Assembly: GCA_016290875.1 (NCBI GenBank)
Contig: JAEEVL010000009.1
Location: forward strand, 1-64,000
Length of the DNA stretch: 64,000 bases
Direction of reading: 5' to 3'
Source of the DNA: Ruminococcus sp.
Lineage (GTDB): Bacteria; Bacillota; Clostridia; Oscillospirales; Ruminococcaceae
Every line of letters starts with the position of its first letter. Within the stretch, counting starts at the first letter, position 1. The notes beneath the pieces are model-generated. The model was not told the DNA's origin. It did no database searches and saw only the letters and a list, made by a program, of their open reading frames with translations. A program made the translations under genes and the position numbers. Of the stretch, positions 25,709-33,963 are shown piece after piece.

Positions 25709-27730
25709 ATGTCAGTTTTAGGTACTGCTCTTGGCTGGATTATGAGCATTATTTATAATGTGATCCATAATTACGGTCTGAGCATTATAATCTTCACACT
25801 TTTCACTAAGGTCCTGCTTTTCCCTCTGAGCCTTCTTACTCAGAAGAACTCTATCAACATGGTAAAGATGATGCCGGAGGAGAACAAGCTCAAGATCAAG
25901 TATATCGACGACAAGGACAAGCTTGCTGACGAGCGTCTCAAGCTGTATAAGAAGTATAAGTATCACCCGATACTCGGAACAGTTCCGCTTCTGATCCAGA
26001 TACCGCTCGTACTCGGTCTGGTATATGTTATCTACCGTCCGCTTTCATTCGTTCTTCAGATCGATTCAAGCATAATCGATGCTCTTGAGGAACTTATGGT
26101 AAACGCTTTCCCTGATTTCAATACCGCTGATAATACCTATCAGGTAGAAATCATTAGAAAGGTAAAGGAAGGCTGGGAACTCAGCAACGGAGAATACGGT
26201 CAGGCTATCAAGGACATCAAGGAACTCGATATGCACTTCCTTGGTATCGACCTCAGCGAGACTCCTTCACTCAAGCACTTCAACAGACTCCTTCTTATCC
26301 CGTTCTTCTCAGGTGTGAGCGCATGGCTCCTCTGCTGGGTACAGAATAAGATAAACATCCTTCAGATGGCACAGGGTAATGTTAACAAGGTGCTCACCAC
26401 GATATTCATGGTGGCATTCTCAACTTACTTTGCTGTCCTCGTTCCTACCGGTGTAGGTCTCTACTGGATCTTCGGAAACCTCTTCGCTATCCCGATGATG
26501 ATGCTCACCAACTTCTTTATGCCGCCTAAGAAGTACATCGACTATGAGTACCTCGACAAGATGAACAAGCAGCGTATAGAGAAGGAAAAGGTATTCAAGG
26601 CAAACAGTGCCCGCGAAAAAGAAGACTATCAGAAGTTCTTCTCTGTAAAGGGAATGAAGCTCATGTTCTACTCAGAGCAGAACGGCTTCTATAAATACTA
26701 TGCAGGTATGATCGATTATATCTGCGAACATTCCGACATCGACATCCACTATGTAACAAGCGATCCTGATGACAATATCTTCAAGGATACACGTCCTCAG
26801 ATCAAGCCTTATTACATCGCTTCAAACAAGAGACTCATTCCGCTCTTCATGAAGCTGGACTGCGATATGTGCGTAATGACTGTTCCGGATCTTGAGAAGT
26901 ATCACCTCAAGCGTTCACGTCTCAGAAAGGACGTTCAGTACGTTTATACTTTCCACGGTATGGGAAGTACAGCACTCACGCTCCGTAAGGGCGCACTTGA
27001 CTGGTATGATACAGTATTCGCAGTTGGTCCTGACTGTATGAACGAGCTTCGTGATGCAGAAGAACTCTACGGCACTCCAAAGAAGCGTATCGTTGAGACA
27101 GGTTACCCAATAATCGATGAGATGATCGAGAAGTATGAGAGCACAGAGCATAAGGAGAACGAAGTTCCTCAGATACTCATCGCTCCTTCATGGCAGCCTG
27201 ACAATATCATCGATTCCTGCATCGACAATATCCTCGAGGAGCTGGCTAAGACAAATTATCATATAATAGTTCGTCCGCATCCTCAGCAGGTACGTCATGA
27301 ACCTGAGAAGTTTGAGGTCATGACTGAGAAGTTCAAGGACAACAAGAACATCGAGATACAGACAGACTTCTCCTCGAACAATCCTGTTATGGAATCCGAT
27401 ATACTCATCACTGACTGGTCGGATATCTCATGGGAGTTCGCATTCGTTACAAAGCGTCCCGTACTCTTCATCAATACGCCTATGAAGGTTATGAATACAG
27501 AGTGGGATAAGATAAAGACAAAGCCTATCAATATCACTCTCAGAAACGTTATCGGCGTTTCACTTGAGACTGACGAGATCGGTAAGATCGGTGAAACAGT
27601 CGGCAATCTCCTCGCTAACAAGGAGCAGTACCGCGAGACTATCACCAATACTCTCCACGAGCACGTTTACAACGTCGGCAAGAGCCGTCAGCTCTGCGGA
27701 AAGTACATCGTCAAGTCACTTGGCGGCTGA
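25709..27730 (+). CDS. YidC insertase-CDP-glycerol glycerophosphotransferase fusion
   Basis: 673 aa. Residues 1-~280 are a YidC/Oxa1-type domain with membrane helices (IIIFTLFTKVLLFPLSL; YHPILGTVPLLIQIPLV; FAVLVPTGVGLYWIFGNLF). Residues ~310-673 are a TagB/TagF-like transferase: YTFHGMGST, ETGYPIIDEMI, APSWQPDN, RPHPQQ and ITDWSDISWEFAF. It would transfer glycerol-phosphate from CDP-glycerol at the membrane; the YidC part may be only an anchor or may insert the nearby membrane enzymes. No stop or frameshift separates the halves. It ends the locus. Confidence 0.9.
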   Translation: MSVLGTALGWIMSIIYNVIHNYGLSIIIFTLFTKVLLFPLSLLTQKNSINMVKMMPEENKLKIKYIDDKDKLADERLKLYKKYKYHPILGTVPLLIQIPLVLGLVYVIYRPLSFVLQIDSSIIDALEELMVNAFPDFNTADNTYQVEIIRKVKEGWELSNGEYGQAIKDIKELDMHFLGIDLSETPSLKHFNRLLLIPFFSGVSAWLLCWVQNKINILQMAQGNVNKVLTTIFMVAFSTYFAVLVPTGVGLYWIFGNLFAIPMMMLTNFFMPPKKYIDYEYLDKMNKQRIEKEKVFKANSAREKEDYQKFFSVKGMKLMFYSEQNGFYKYYAGMIDYICEHSDIDIHYVTSDPDDNIFKDTRPQIKPYYIASNKRLIPLFMKLDCDMCVMTVPDLEKYHLKRSRLRKDVQYVYTFHGMGSTALTLRKGALDWYDTVFAVGPDCMNELRDAEELYGTPKKRIVETGYPIIDEMIEKYESTEHKENEVPQILIAPSWQPDNIIDSCIDNILEELAKTNYHIIVRPHPQQVRHEPEKFEVMTEKFKDNKNIEIQTDFSSNNPVMESDILITDWSDISWEFAFVTKRPVLFINTPMKVMNTEWDKIKTKPINITLRNVIGVSLETDEIGKIGETVGNLLANKEQYRETITNTLHEHVYNVGKSRQLCGKYIVKSLGG

Positions 27731-27740
27731 TATAAATCAA

Positions 27741-27779
27741 AAAACGGACTGTCCTAACGACAGTCCGTTTTTGATTTTT
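27741..27779. terminator. Bidirectional terminator between convergent operons
   Basis: AAAACGGACTGTC (27741-27753) pairs with GACAGTCCGTTTT (27759-27771), with T-rich sequence on one side and A-rich on the other. It serves the + strand envelope locus and the - strand regulator. Confidence 0.88.
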
Positions 27780-27785
27780 CGGAAG

Positions 27786-28412
27786 TTATTTCCTTACTTC
27801 AGTATAGTAGTACACCGCAAGCTGTGTTCTGTCGCGGAGCTCGAGCTTGTCAAGCAGTGTACTGATATAGTTCCGGACAGTTCCTTCGCTTAGGTAGAGC
27901 TTTCCGGCTATTTCTTTGTTGCTGAGCCCCTCTGCAACAAGTGTCATTATCTCGCGTTCTTTTTCGCTGATTCCGTGAGCTGCAAAGTCAAATTCGTCCT
28001 TCTGCTTCATAAGCTCCGGCAGACGGTCTATTATCTGGTCGCCGAAAACGCTCTGTCCGCGCATCACGGCTTCAAGAGCAGGTGCGATACCTTCGAAGTC
28101 CTGCTTGAGGATATATCCCTTTGCACCCATATTCAGTGCCTTGACTATGTATTCATCGTCCGAGAATGTTGTGAGGTAGAGTATACGTGCGTTCTTGTCT
28201 GCGGAGAGTATCTTTTCGCCGGCTTCAATGCCGTTCATGCCCTCCATACGGATGTCCATGAGGATAACGTCGGGACGGTGTATGTCATAGAGGCTTATGG
28301 CTTCGCTTCCGGAACTGCCCATAGCCAGAACATTTATCCTGCCGGTGCTTTCGAGAATGGTTTTTAAGGAAATGGCAACGAGTTTGTCGTCGTCAACTAC
28401 TACTATATTCAT
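27786..28412 (-). CDS. NarL/LuxR-family response regulator
   Basis: 208 aa. Receiver domain with acidic VDDDK, phospho-acceptor Asp53 (VILMDIRMEG) and Lys in the YILK segment. The C-terminal LuxR-type HTH reads SEKEREIMTLVAEGLSNKEIAGKLYLSEGTVRNYIS. Ten nt downstream of its kinase. Probably activates the divergent ABC exporter, whose promoter carries a palindrome. Confidence 0.93.
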   Translation of the reverse strand: MNIVVVDDDKLVAISLKTILESTGRINVLAMGSSGSEAISLYDIHRPDVILMDIRMEGMNGIEAGEKILSADKNARILYLTTFSDDEYIVKALNMGAKGYILKQDFEGIAPALEAVMRGQSVFGDQIIDRLPELMKQKDEFDFAAHGISEKEREIMTLVAEGLSNKEIAGKLYLSEGTVRNYISTLLDKLELRDRTQLAVYYYTEVRK

Positions 28413-28421
28413 ATTGTCACC

Positions 28422-29489
28422 TTATTTCTTTGGTATGGTCATAAATACGCGGAAGCCGTCCTGCGATGGGGTGAAAGTTATCCTGCCGCCGGAGCTCTCA
28501 GCGCGTTCTTTCATATTTTTAAGTCCTATGCCGCTTTCTTTGACAGGTTCTGTACAAGAGCCGTTGTCCTCGATCATCAGCTGATAGAATACGGGATGTT
28601 CACGGACGATAACGTGTAGCTCGCTGCCGTTGGAATGCTTGATGGCGTTGGAAACACTTTCCTTTACGACACCGGCTATGCAGAATTTAATGCTGCCGGC
28701 GATGTTTTCTGAAACGTCGAATTCAAGTTCTGTGCGGAACTTGCCTTCGGCTGCCGAAAGACTTTCAAGTATGAGCTTTTTGAGGTCTACTGAATCATCG
28801 TGGAGATTATGAACGCTCTCGCGGATACTTGTCATAGCTGTGTCGAGTGTGTCACGGAGACTGGTGAGAGGTTCCTTGAGCTGTTCGTCCTTGTTTATAA
28901 TTAGAAGCGCACCTGACTGGAGCAGGGAACGCGTCAGCATATGTCCGACATTGTCGTGTATCTCACGGGCGATACGGTTTCGCTCTCTCAGAGTAGCAAG
29001 GCGTATCTCGTTGTCCTGAGCGTCTGCGAGCAGGGAATTCTGATGTGAGAGCTGGAGATTTGTCTCTGTTACCTTGTCACGCAGCGCTGTGAGGTTGCTG
29101 ACAGTCTTTTCAAGGCTGGATATACGCATATGTATTATCAGCGCAGCAGCAGTTCCTGCGGCTGTAAGGCAATACTGGAGCGATGTTATTCCTGTGTTGG
29201 TGAAGAATAATACCAGAAAAGCCGGAAGACATAGCCACCATTTTTTCTCGCACAGCGAATCGTACAGCATGACAGGCAGCATACAGAAAAACAACGGATA
29301 TACCGGACAGGCTGCGGCAAATAAAAATGCTATCACAGCGGCCGATCTCCTGCCGGAAAGCAGCTGTACCGAGGAAGAGGCTATTACCGAGCAAAGCAGC
29401 ACGATAACAGGTCCGGCTGCGCTGCCGGAAAAGAAGAGTCCGATGACGCATATAAGCAGCAGAGCAAGTTTATCAAGTATTCTGTTCAA
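28422..29489 (-). CDS. NarL-type sensor histidine kinase
   Basis: 355 aa. Four or five hydrophobic helices in residues 1-~120 with little extracellular domain, a coiled coil (LEKTVSNLTALRDKV), a HisKA_3 H-box (AREIHDNVGHML, His178) and an HATPase domain (KESVSNAIKHSNG, GIGLKNMKERAE). The intramembrane-sensing layout resembles DesK/LiaS-type kinases that detect envelope stress. Cotranscribed with the regulator and divergent from the ABC genes. Confidence 0.9.
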   Translation of the reverse strand: MNRILDKLALLLICVIGLFFSGSAAGPVIVLLCSVIASSSVQLLSGRRSAAVIAFLFAAACPVYPLFFCMLPVMLYDSLCEKKWWLCLPAFLVLFFTNTGITSLQYCLTAAGTAAALIIHMRISSLEKTVSNLTALRDKVTETNLQLSHQNSLLADAQDNEIRLATLRERNRIAREIHDNVGHMLTRSLLQSGALLIINKDEQLKEPLTSLRDTLDTAMTSIRESVHNLHDDSVDLKKLILESLSAAEGKFRTELEFDVSENIAGSIKFCIAGVVKESVSNAIKHSNGSELHVIVREHPVFYQLMIEDNGSCTEPVKESGIGLKNMKERAESSGGRITFTPSQDGFRVFMTIPKK

Positions 29490-29633
29490 TCAGCTTTCCT
29501 CCTCTCAGCAAAAAGTCGTCCATTTAAGTATATCATAAAATCAACATCAATGCAATAAGTCACGGTTACATCTGTGAAAATATGCCGTCCATCACGCTTG
29601 GATATGCTTTGTCATGTTCCGGCGTGCAGTTTA

Positions 29634-29647
29634 ATGACATTTGTCAT
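29634..29647. promoter_or_regulatory. Palindrome, likely response-regulator operator
   Basis: ATGACA-TT-TGTCAT palindrome 36 bp upstream of the TATAAT of the ABC operon, with a half site TTGTCATG at 29609. NarL-type regulators bind such inverted repeats just upstream of weak -35 boxes. Confidence 0.6.
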
Positions 29648-29669
29648 ATGAACAACTGACCGGCGGCAC

Positions 29670-29698
29670 TACACAGATACTTCTCAATGGTGTATAAT
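29670..29698 (+). promoter_or_regulatory. Promoter of the ABC exporter operon
   Basis: TATAAT at 29693-29698 with a poor -35 (TACACA, 29670-29675) at the right spacing. A weak -35 fits activation by the adjacent regulator. Confidence 0.6.
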
Positions 29699-29723
29699 AA
29701 TGACAGTAAAGGAGTTGAAACGT

Positions 29724-30674
29724 ATGGAAAATACAGTTGTAAAAATAGAAAATCTCGTTAAGCGCTACGGCGACCTCATCGCTCTCGATCATCTCGATCT
29801 CGAGATAAAAAGGGGAGAGGTACTCGGACTTCTCGGGCCTAACGGTTCCGGCAAGACCACCACTATAAACTGTCTGCTCTCCCTGCTTGCTTTCAACAAG
29901 GGCAGGATAGAGATATTCGGCAAGGAGATGTCTCCGGTCGCTTACGATATAAAGAAGAATATCGGCATCATAATGCAGAACGTCGCTGTTTTTGACGAAC
30001 TGACAGTTTATGAGAATATCGACTATTTCTGCGGTCTTTACATAACAGACAAGGCAAAGAGAAAGCAGTATGTTGAAGAAGCTATACATTTCACGGGACT
30101 TGAGGAATTCCTTAAATTCTATCCCAAGAAGCTCTCCGGCGGTCTTCTTCGCAGACTCAATATCGCCTGCGGAATAGCTCATAAGCCTGAGCTGATAATC
30201 CTTGATGAACCGACAGTCGCTGTTGATCCTCAGAGCCGAAATAAGATACTCGAGGGCATTCAGCAGCTCAACAGGGACGGTGCTACGATAATCTACACCT
30301 CGCACTACATGGAAGAGGTCGAGCAGATATGCACACGCATCGCCATTATGGACAAAGGACGCAAGATAGCTGAGGGCACTAAGGATGAGCTCAAGCGCAT
30401 GATAAAGAATACCGAGACTATCACCATAGAGGTCATCGGTCTCTCTGACGCAGATCGTTCTGTCGTTGCGGGACTTCCGCACGTTTACGATACAGCTTAT
30501 GACGGAAGTAAGCTCACGATATATTGTTCCGGCGGCAAGCATAACCTTATAAGGATACTTGGTGTGCTCCAGGAGAGAGAACTCAGCTTCGGAAGAGTAT
30601 ATACAGAGCTTCCGACTCTCAATGATGTATTCCTTGAGATAACAGGCAAGGCTCTCAGAGACAAGGAGGAGTAA
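29724..30674 (+). CDS. ABC transporter ATP-binding protein
   Basis: 316 aa; start at ATG 29724 behind AAAGGAG. Walker A GPNGSGKT at 38-45, signature LSGGLLRRL, Walker B LIILDEPTVAVDP and the C-terminal extension typical of drug or natural-product ABC-2 exporters. Two permease genes follow directly. It probably exports an antimicrobial, lipid or the product of the neighbouring biosynthetic cluster. Confidence 0.93.
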   Translation: MENTVVKIENLVKRYGDLIALDHLDLEIKRGEVLGLLGPNGSGKTTTINCLLSLLAFNKGRIEIFGKEMSPVAYDIKKNIGIIMQNVAVFDELTVYENIDYFCGLYITDKAKRKQYVEEAIHFTGLEEFLKFYPKKLSGGLLRRLNIACGIAHKPELIILDEPTVAVDPQSRNKILEGIQQLNRDGATIIYTSHYMEEVEQICTRIAIMDKGRKIAEGTKDELKRMIKNTETITIEVIGLSDADRSVVAGLPHVYDTAYDGSKLTIYCSGGKHNLIRILGVLQERELSFGRVYTELPTLNDVFLEITGKALRDKEE

Positions 30675-30675
30675 T

Positions 30676-31806
30676 ATGTTTCTGCATAACATTAAATATG
30701 AGCTCCTGACAGCGCTCAGGACAAAGGACCTGATATTCTGGCTGATACTCTTCCCGATATTGCTCGGTCTTTTCTTTAAGTTTGCTTTTGACGGTATCTA
30801 CGAACAGGTGACACAATTCTCAACGATAGATACAGCAGTCGTTGACGAGACTGACGACACGGCTTTCCGCTCTGTTATAGAGTCGGTTGAAACTCAGGGC
30901 AAGCCTCTCCTCAATGTCGTATACACAGACCGCGAAGAGGCTAAGAAGATGCTTATGGACGGCGATGTTAAGGGTATCATATATACCGGCGACGAGCTTT
31001 CGCTGTCTGTTGCCGAGAATGGTATTGACCAGACTACATTGAAGTTCTTCGTGGAAAAATACAATCTCAACAGCCGCATAATAAAGCGTACTGCTGAGAA
31101 GGATCCGGCAGAAGCTGCAAAAGCAGCTGCGGTACTCTCCGAGACGGCTGATGCAGTAAAAGAGATACCTCTCACAGATGGCAATACAGACAATTTCATA
31201 CAGTATTTCTACAATCTTCTCGCAATGGTAGCTCTGTTCGGTTCGACGGTAGGTCTGCATATCAGCAACGTAAATCAGGCTAATCTTTCGGCTATCGGCG
31301 CACGTAAGAACTGCTCGCCTACACCAAAGAGCACTGGTATATCTGCAGCTCTCATGTCAAGCTATATCATAGAGACGCTGTGTATGATCCTGAGCGTAAC
31401 ATATCTCAGATTTGTGCTCGGAATAGACTTCGGTGAACGACTCCACCTCGTATACCTTTCAGCTGCTGTTTCAGGAACGGTCGGCGTTTCACTCGGTTTC
31501 TGCCTCGGTTCTCTCGGAAGTCTGAATGAGAATGCCAAGACCGGTATATCAATAACACTTTCGCTGTTCCTGTGCTTCCTCAGCGGTCTTATGGTGGGCA
31601 ATATGAAGACCATCATGGCTCAGAAGCTCCCGTGGTTCAACAAGGTCAACCCTGCTGCTGTAATTTCAGACAGCTTCTACTGCCTGAATATGTACAGCGA
31701 TTATGAAAGATTTACTGAAAAGATCATCACTATGCTCGTGATGTCAGCAGCACTCGCTCTGCTTGGATTCTTTATGACAAGGAGGAAGAAGTATGCAAGT
31801 CTTTAA
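30676..31806 (+). CDS. ABC-2 type permease 1
   Basis: 376 aa, starting 1 nt after the ATPase stop. One N-terminal helix (~22-40), a ~150 residue extracytoplasmic domain, then five C-terminal helices: the ABC-2 exporter topology (LLAMVALFGSTVGLHI, FLCFLSGLMVGNM). Overlaps permease 2 by 14 nt. Confidence 0.9.
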   Translation: MFLHNIKYELLTALRTKDLIFWLILFPILLGLFFKFAFDGIYEQVTQFSTIDTAVVDETDDTAFRSVIESVETQGKPLLNVVYTDREEAKKMLMDGDVKGIIYTGDELSLSVAENGIDQTTLKFFVEKYNLNSRIIKRTAEKDPAEAAKAAAVLSETADAVKEIPLTDGNTDNFIQYFYNLLAMVALFGSTVGLHISNVNQANLSAIGARKNCSPTPKSTGISAALMSSYIIETLCMILSVTYLRFVLGIDFGERLHLVYLSAAVSGTVGVSLGFCLGSLGSLNENAKTGISITLSLFLCFLSGLMVGNMKTIMAQKLPWFNKVNPAAVISDSFYCLNMYSDYERFTEKIITMLVMSAALALLGFFMTRRKKYASL

Positions 31807-32938
31807 GGCTTTACTCAAGGTCGTAAAAAAGAATATGTTCACGGCTATCGTATACACGGTCGTATTCATTCTTATAGCCGTAATAACGGCGAAAAACGGA
31901 AACCAGAACTCATTTGAAGCTGTAAAGATAAGGCTTACTGTCTTTGATGAAGATAACACTGAGGAGAGCAGCTCTCTTGTATCTCTCCTTGATGAAAAAT
32001 ATGAGCTGGTCGATATTGACAACAACAAGGACGATATCATGGATATGCTCTATTATGAGAGCACAGACTGTGTCATCATCATTGAGAACGGCTATTCACA
32101 TAAGCTCTCAGCCGGTGAGACAGAGGGACTTTTCAGCACATATCATATGCACGACAGCTACTCGCTCGTTATTATGGAACAGTATCTCAACGACTACGCA
32201 GCCACTGTCAAGGCTTATACCGCTGCCGGAATTCCTGTCACCGAAGCGATAGATAATGCCGCAAAGGACATTTCCGTAGAGACAAATGTTGATCTGGAAG
32301 CGGACTCTGATGCCGGAAATGATGATTATTTTGAATATCATCATTTCGCACCTTATATAATCATATCAGCTTTCCTGAGTCTCCTTTGTCCGGTACTGGG
32401 CGTTATGGAGCGCAGGGATATAAGATACCGCACAAACTGTTCAAGCGTGCGTCCGGGCTCGTTTGTGTTCCAGCTGTTCGCAGGCTGCGGAGTGGTCGTA
32501 TTTGTGATGTGGTTTATAATAGTCGGAGTCGGAGCTGCTATATACGGTCTTCCGTCTAATGGAAGACAATGGCTTGCTGTGCTCAACAGCTTTATCTTTG
32601 CGGCAATGGCAACTTTCCTGGCTGTGCTCATATCCAGCATTACCACAAGCAAGAATATCATAACTCTTATAACACAGGCTCTCGGACTCGGTATGAGCTT
32701 CTTCTGCGGCATATTCGTAACACAGGATATGCTCGGTGACAAGGTTCTCGCTGTCGGAAGATTCTTCCCGGCTTACTGGTACATAAAGCTCAATGATATG
32801 CTGAGAGGAAGAACTATCTTCTCTACCGAAACAGCTATGCTCTGCTTTGGTATACAAGCGGCTTTCATCGCTGCAATAGTAATGGTTACTCTGCTGATAC
32901 GCCGTATGAAATATAACAGCGTAAAAGCAATGTCATGA
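31793..32938 (+). CDS. ABC-2 type permease 2
   Basis: 381 aa with the same topology (one helix at ~17-35, an external domain, five C-terminal helices, e.g. VVFVMWFIIVGVGAAIYGL). With permease 1 it would form a heterodimeric exporter. The 14 nt overlap implies coupling. Confidence 0.9.
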   Translation: MQVFKALLKVVKKNMFTAIVYTVVFILIAVITAKNGNQNSFEAVKIRLTVFDEDNTEESSSLVSLLDEKYELVDIDNNKDDIMDMLYYESTDCVIIIENGYSHKLSAGETEGLFSTYHMHDSYSLVIMEQYLNDYAATVKAYTAAGIPVTEAIDNAAKDISVETNVDLEADSDAGNDDYFEYHHFAPYIIISAFLSLLCPVLGVMERRDIRYRTNCSSVRPGSFVFQLFAGCGVVVFVMWFIIVGVGAAIYGLPSNGRQWLAVLNSFIFAAMATFLAVLISSITTSKNIITLITQALGLGMSFFCGIFVTQDMLGDKVLAVGRFFPAYWYIKLNDMLRGRTIFSTETAMLCFGIQAAFIAAIVMVTLLIRRMKYNSVKAMS

Positions 32939-32978
32939 GCGGTGATTGAGTAGTTCATGTGTCAGATATAGGATATAA

Positions 32979-33012
32979 AAAAGCACCTGCTGTACAGCAG
33001 GTGCTTTTGTTA
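32979..33012. terminator. Bidirectional terminator, ABC operon / biosynthetic operon
   Basis: A perfect 30 bp palindrome AAAAGCACCTGCTGT/ACAGCAGGTGCTTTT (32979-33008) between convergent genes. Confidence 0.88.
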
Positions 33013-33708
33013 TATACCGAGTGTCTCTGTGATAATGCGGCAGACTTCTTCTTTGTGCTCTATATAGTAGAAATGTCCGCCGGAGTATGATCTGACTGTA
33101 CAGCTGCCGGATGTGAACCTCTGCCAGCCGGACATATCGGCTTCTTTCAGCATTATATCTTCAGTACCGTACAGTACGGTCAAATCACAGCCGAAGTCCA
33201 GCTCGCCGGGAGCGATCTCATAGCTGTCAGCCATGCGTACATCGGTGCAGAGTATCATATTCAGCTGCTTTATGAGCTCTTCGTCCTGTATGGGAGAAGC
33301 GCCTGACAGGGAGTTCGCAGCAAAGAAGTTCACTATCTCCTCGTCGGATGCGGCTGCCGTGTCCTTGAAGCACTTTATCGGCTCGTCGGGAGCACAGCGT
33401 CCGGAGAGAAATACGTGTACCGGCATACCGAGTCCCTGCGCCTTAGCCTGACGAATAAGCTCGCAGGCGAGAACAGTTCCCATACTGTGACCGAATACCG
33501 CGTAGTCTTCGCTTTCAAGTATCTCTCTGTGCTTTTCTATGAGGTCAGCAGCACATGAGCCTACATCTGTAAGGAGCGGCTCAGCAGAGCGCGTAAAGCG
33601 TCCTGAGAGCTCCATAGGGACGACCTTTAGTTCCTTTGGCAGAAAGCGTTTGAATGAGCTGTAGCTCTTGGCAGAGCCTCCTGCGTGCGGAAGAAAGAAC
33701 AGTACCAC
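33010..33708 (-). CDS. Type II thioesterase (GrsT-like)
   Basis: 232 aa alpha/beta hydrolase with the N-terminal FFLPHAGGSAKSY motif, nucleophile GHSMG (Ser75), and late SGGHFYYIEH supplying the catalytic His. Such enzymes release mis-primed acyl groups from carrier proteins in polyketide and peptide assembly. Last gene of the minus-strand cluster, 3 nt from an ACP. Confidence 0.9.
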   Translation of the reverse strand: MVLFFLPHAGGSAKSYSSFKRFLPKELKVVPMELSGRFTRSAEPLLTDVGSCAADLIEKHREILESEDYAVFGHSMGTVLACELIRQAKAQGLGMPVHVFLSGRCAPDEPIKCFKDTAAASDEEIVNFFAANSLSGASPIQDEELIKQLNMILCTDVRMADSYEIAPGELDFGCDLTVLYGTEDIMLKEADMSGWQRFTSGSCTVRSYSGGHFYYIEHKEEVCRIITETLGI

Positions 33709-33711
33709 AGC

Positions 33712-33963
33712 TCAGTCCTCAGCGGGAGTGCCCTTTTCGTTGAGAAGGTCGAATATCTCGCCGACCTTGCTTATTGAAGCTACAAGTGAGAGCGGTATAT
33801 TGAGCTTGTAAGTATCTGTGATGTGAGAGCCGAGACCAAAGAGTCCGAGTGAATCGAGATAGAGATCATCGTAAACGTCTGTCTCTCTTGTTATCTCGTC
33901 TGTATCAACGCCGACATAGTCGGATATTGTCTGTACGAATTCATCAAAATTGAGTCCGTTCAT
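33712..33963 (-). CDS. Acyl carrier protein 2
   Basis: 83 aa, acidic, with the phosphopantetheine site LDSLGL (Ser38). It overlaps the stop of the AMP-ligase (TAATG), so the ligase probably loads its substrate onto this carrier. Confidence 0.92.
   Translation of the reverse strand: MNGLNFDEFVQTISDYVGVDTDEITRETDVYDDLYLDSLGLFGLGSHITDTYKLNIPLSLVASISKVGEIFDLLNEKGTPAED

Noticed and set aside
29631..30692. 353-codon open frame antisense to the ABC ATPase gene
   Set aside because: Shadow of a strongly coding + strand gene with Walker motifs; no start site or family match.
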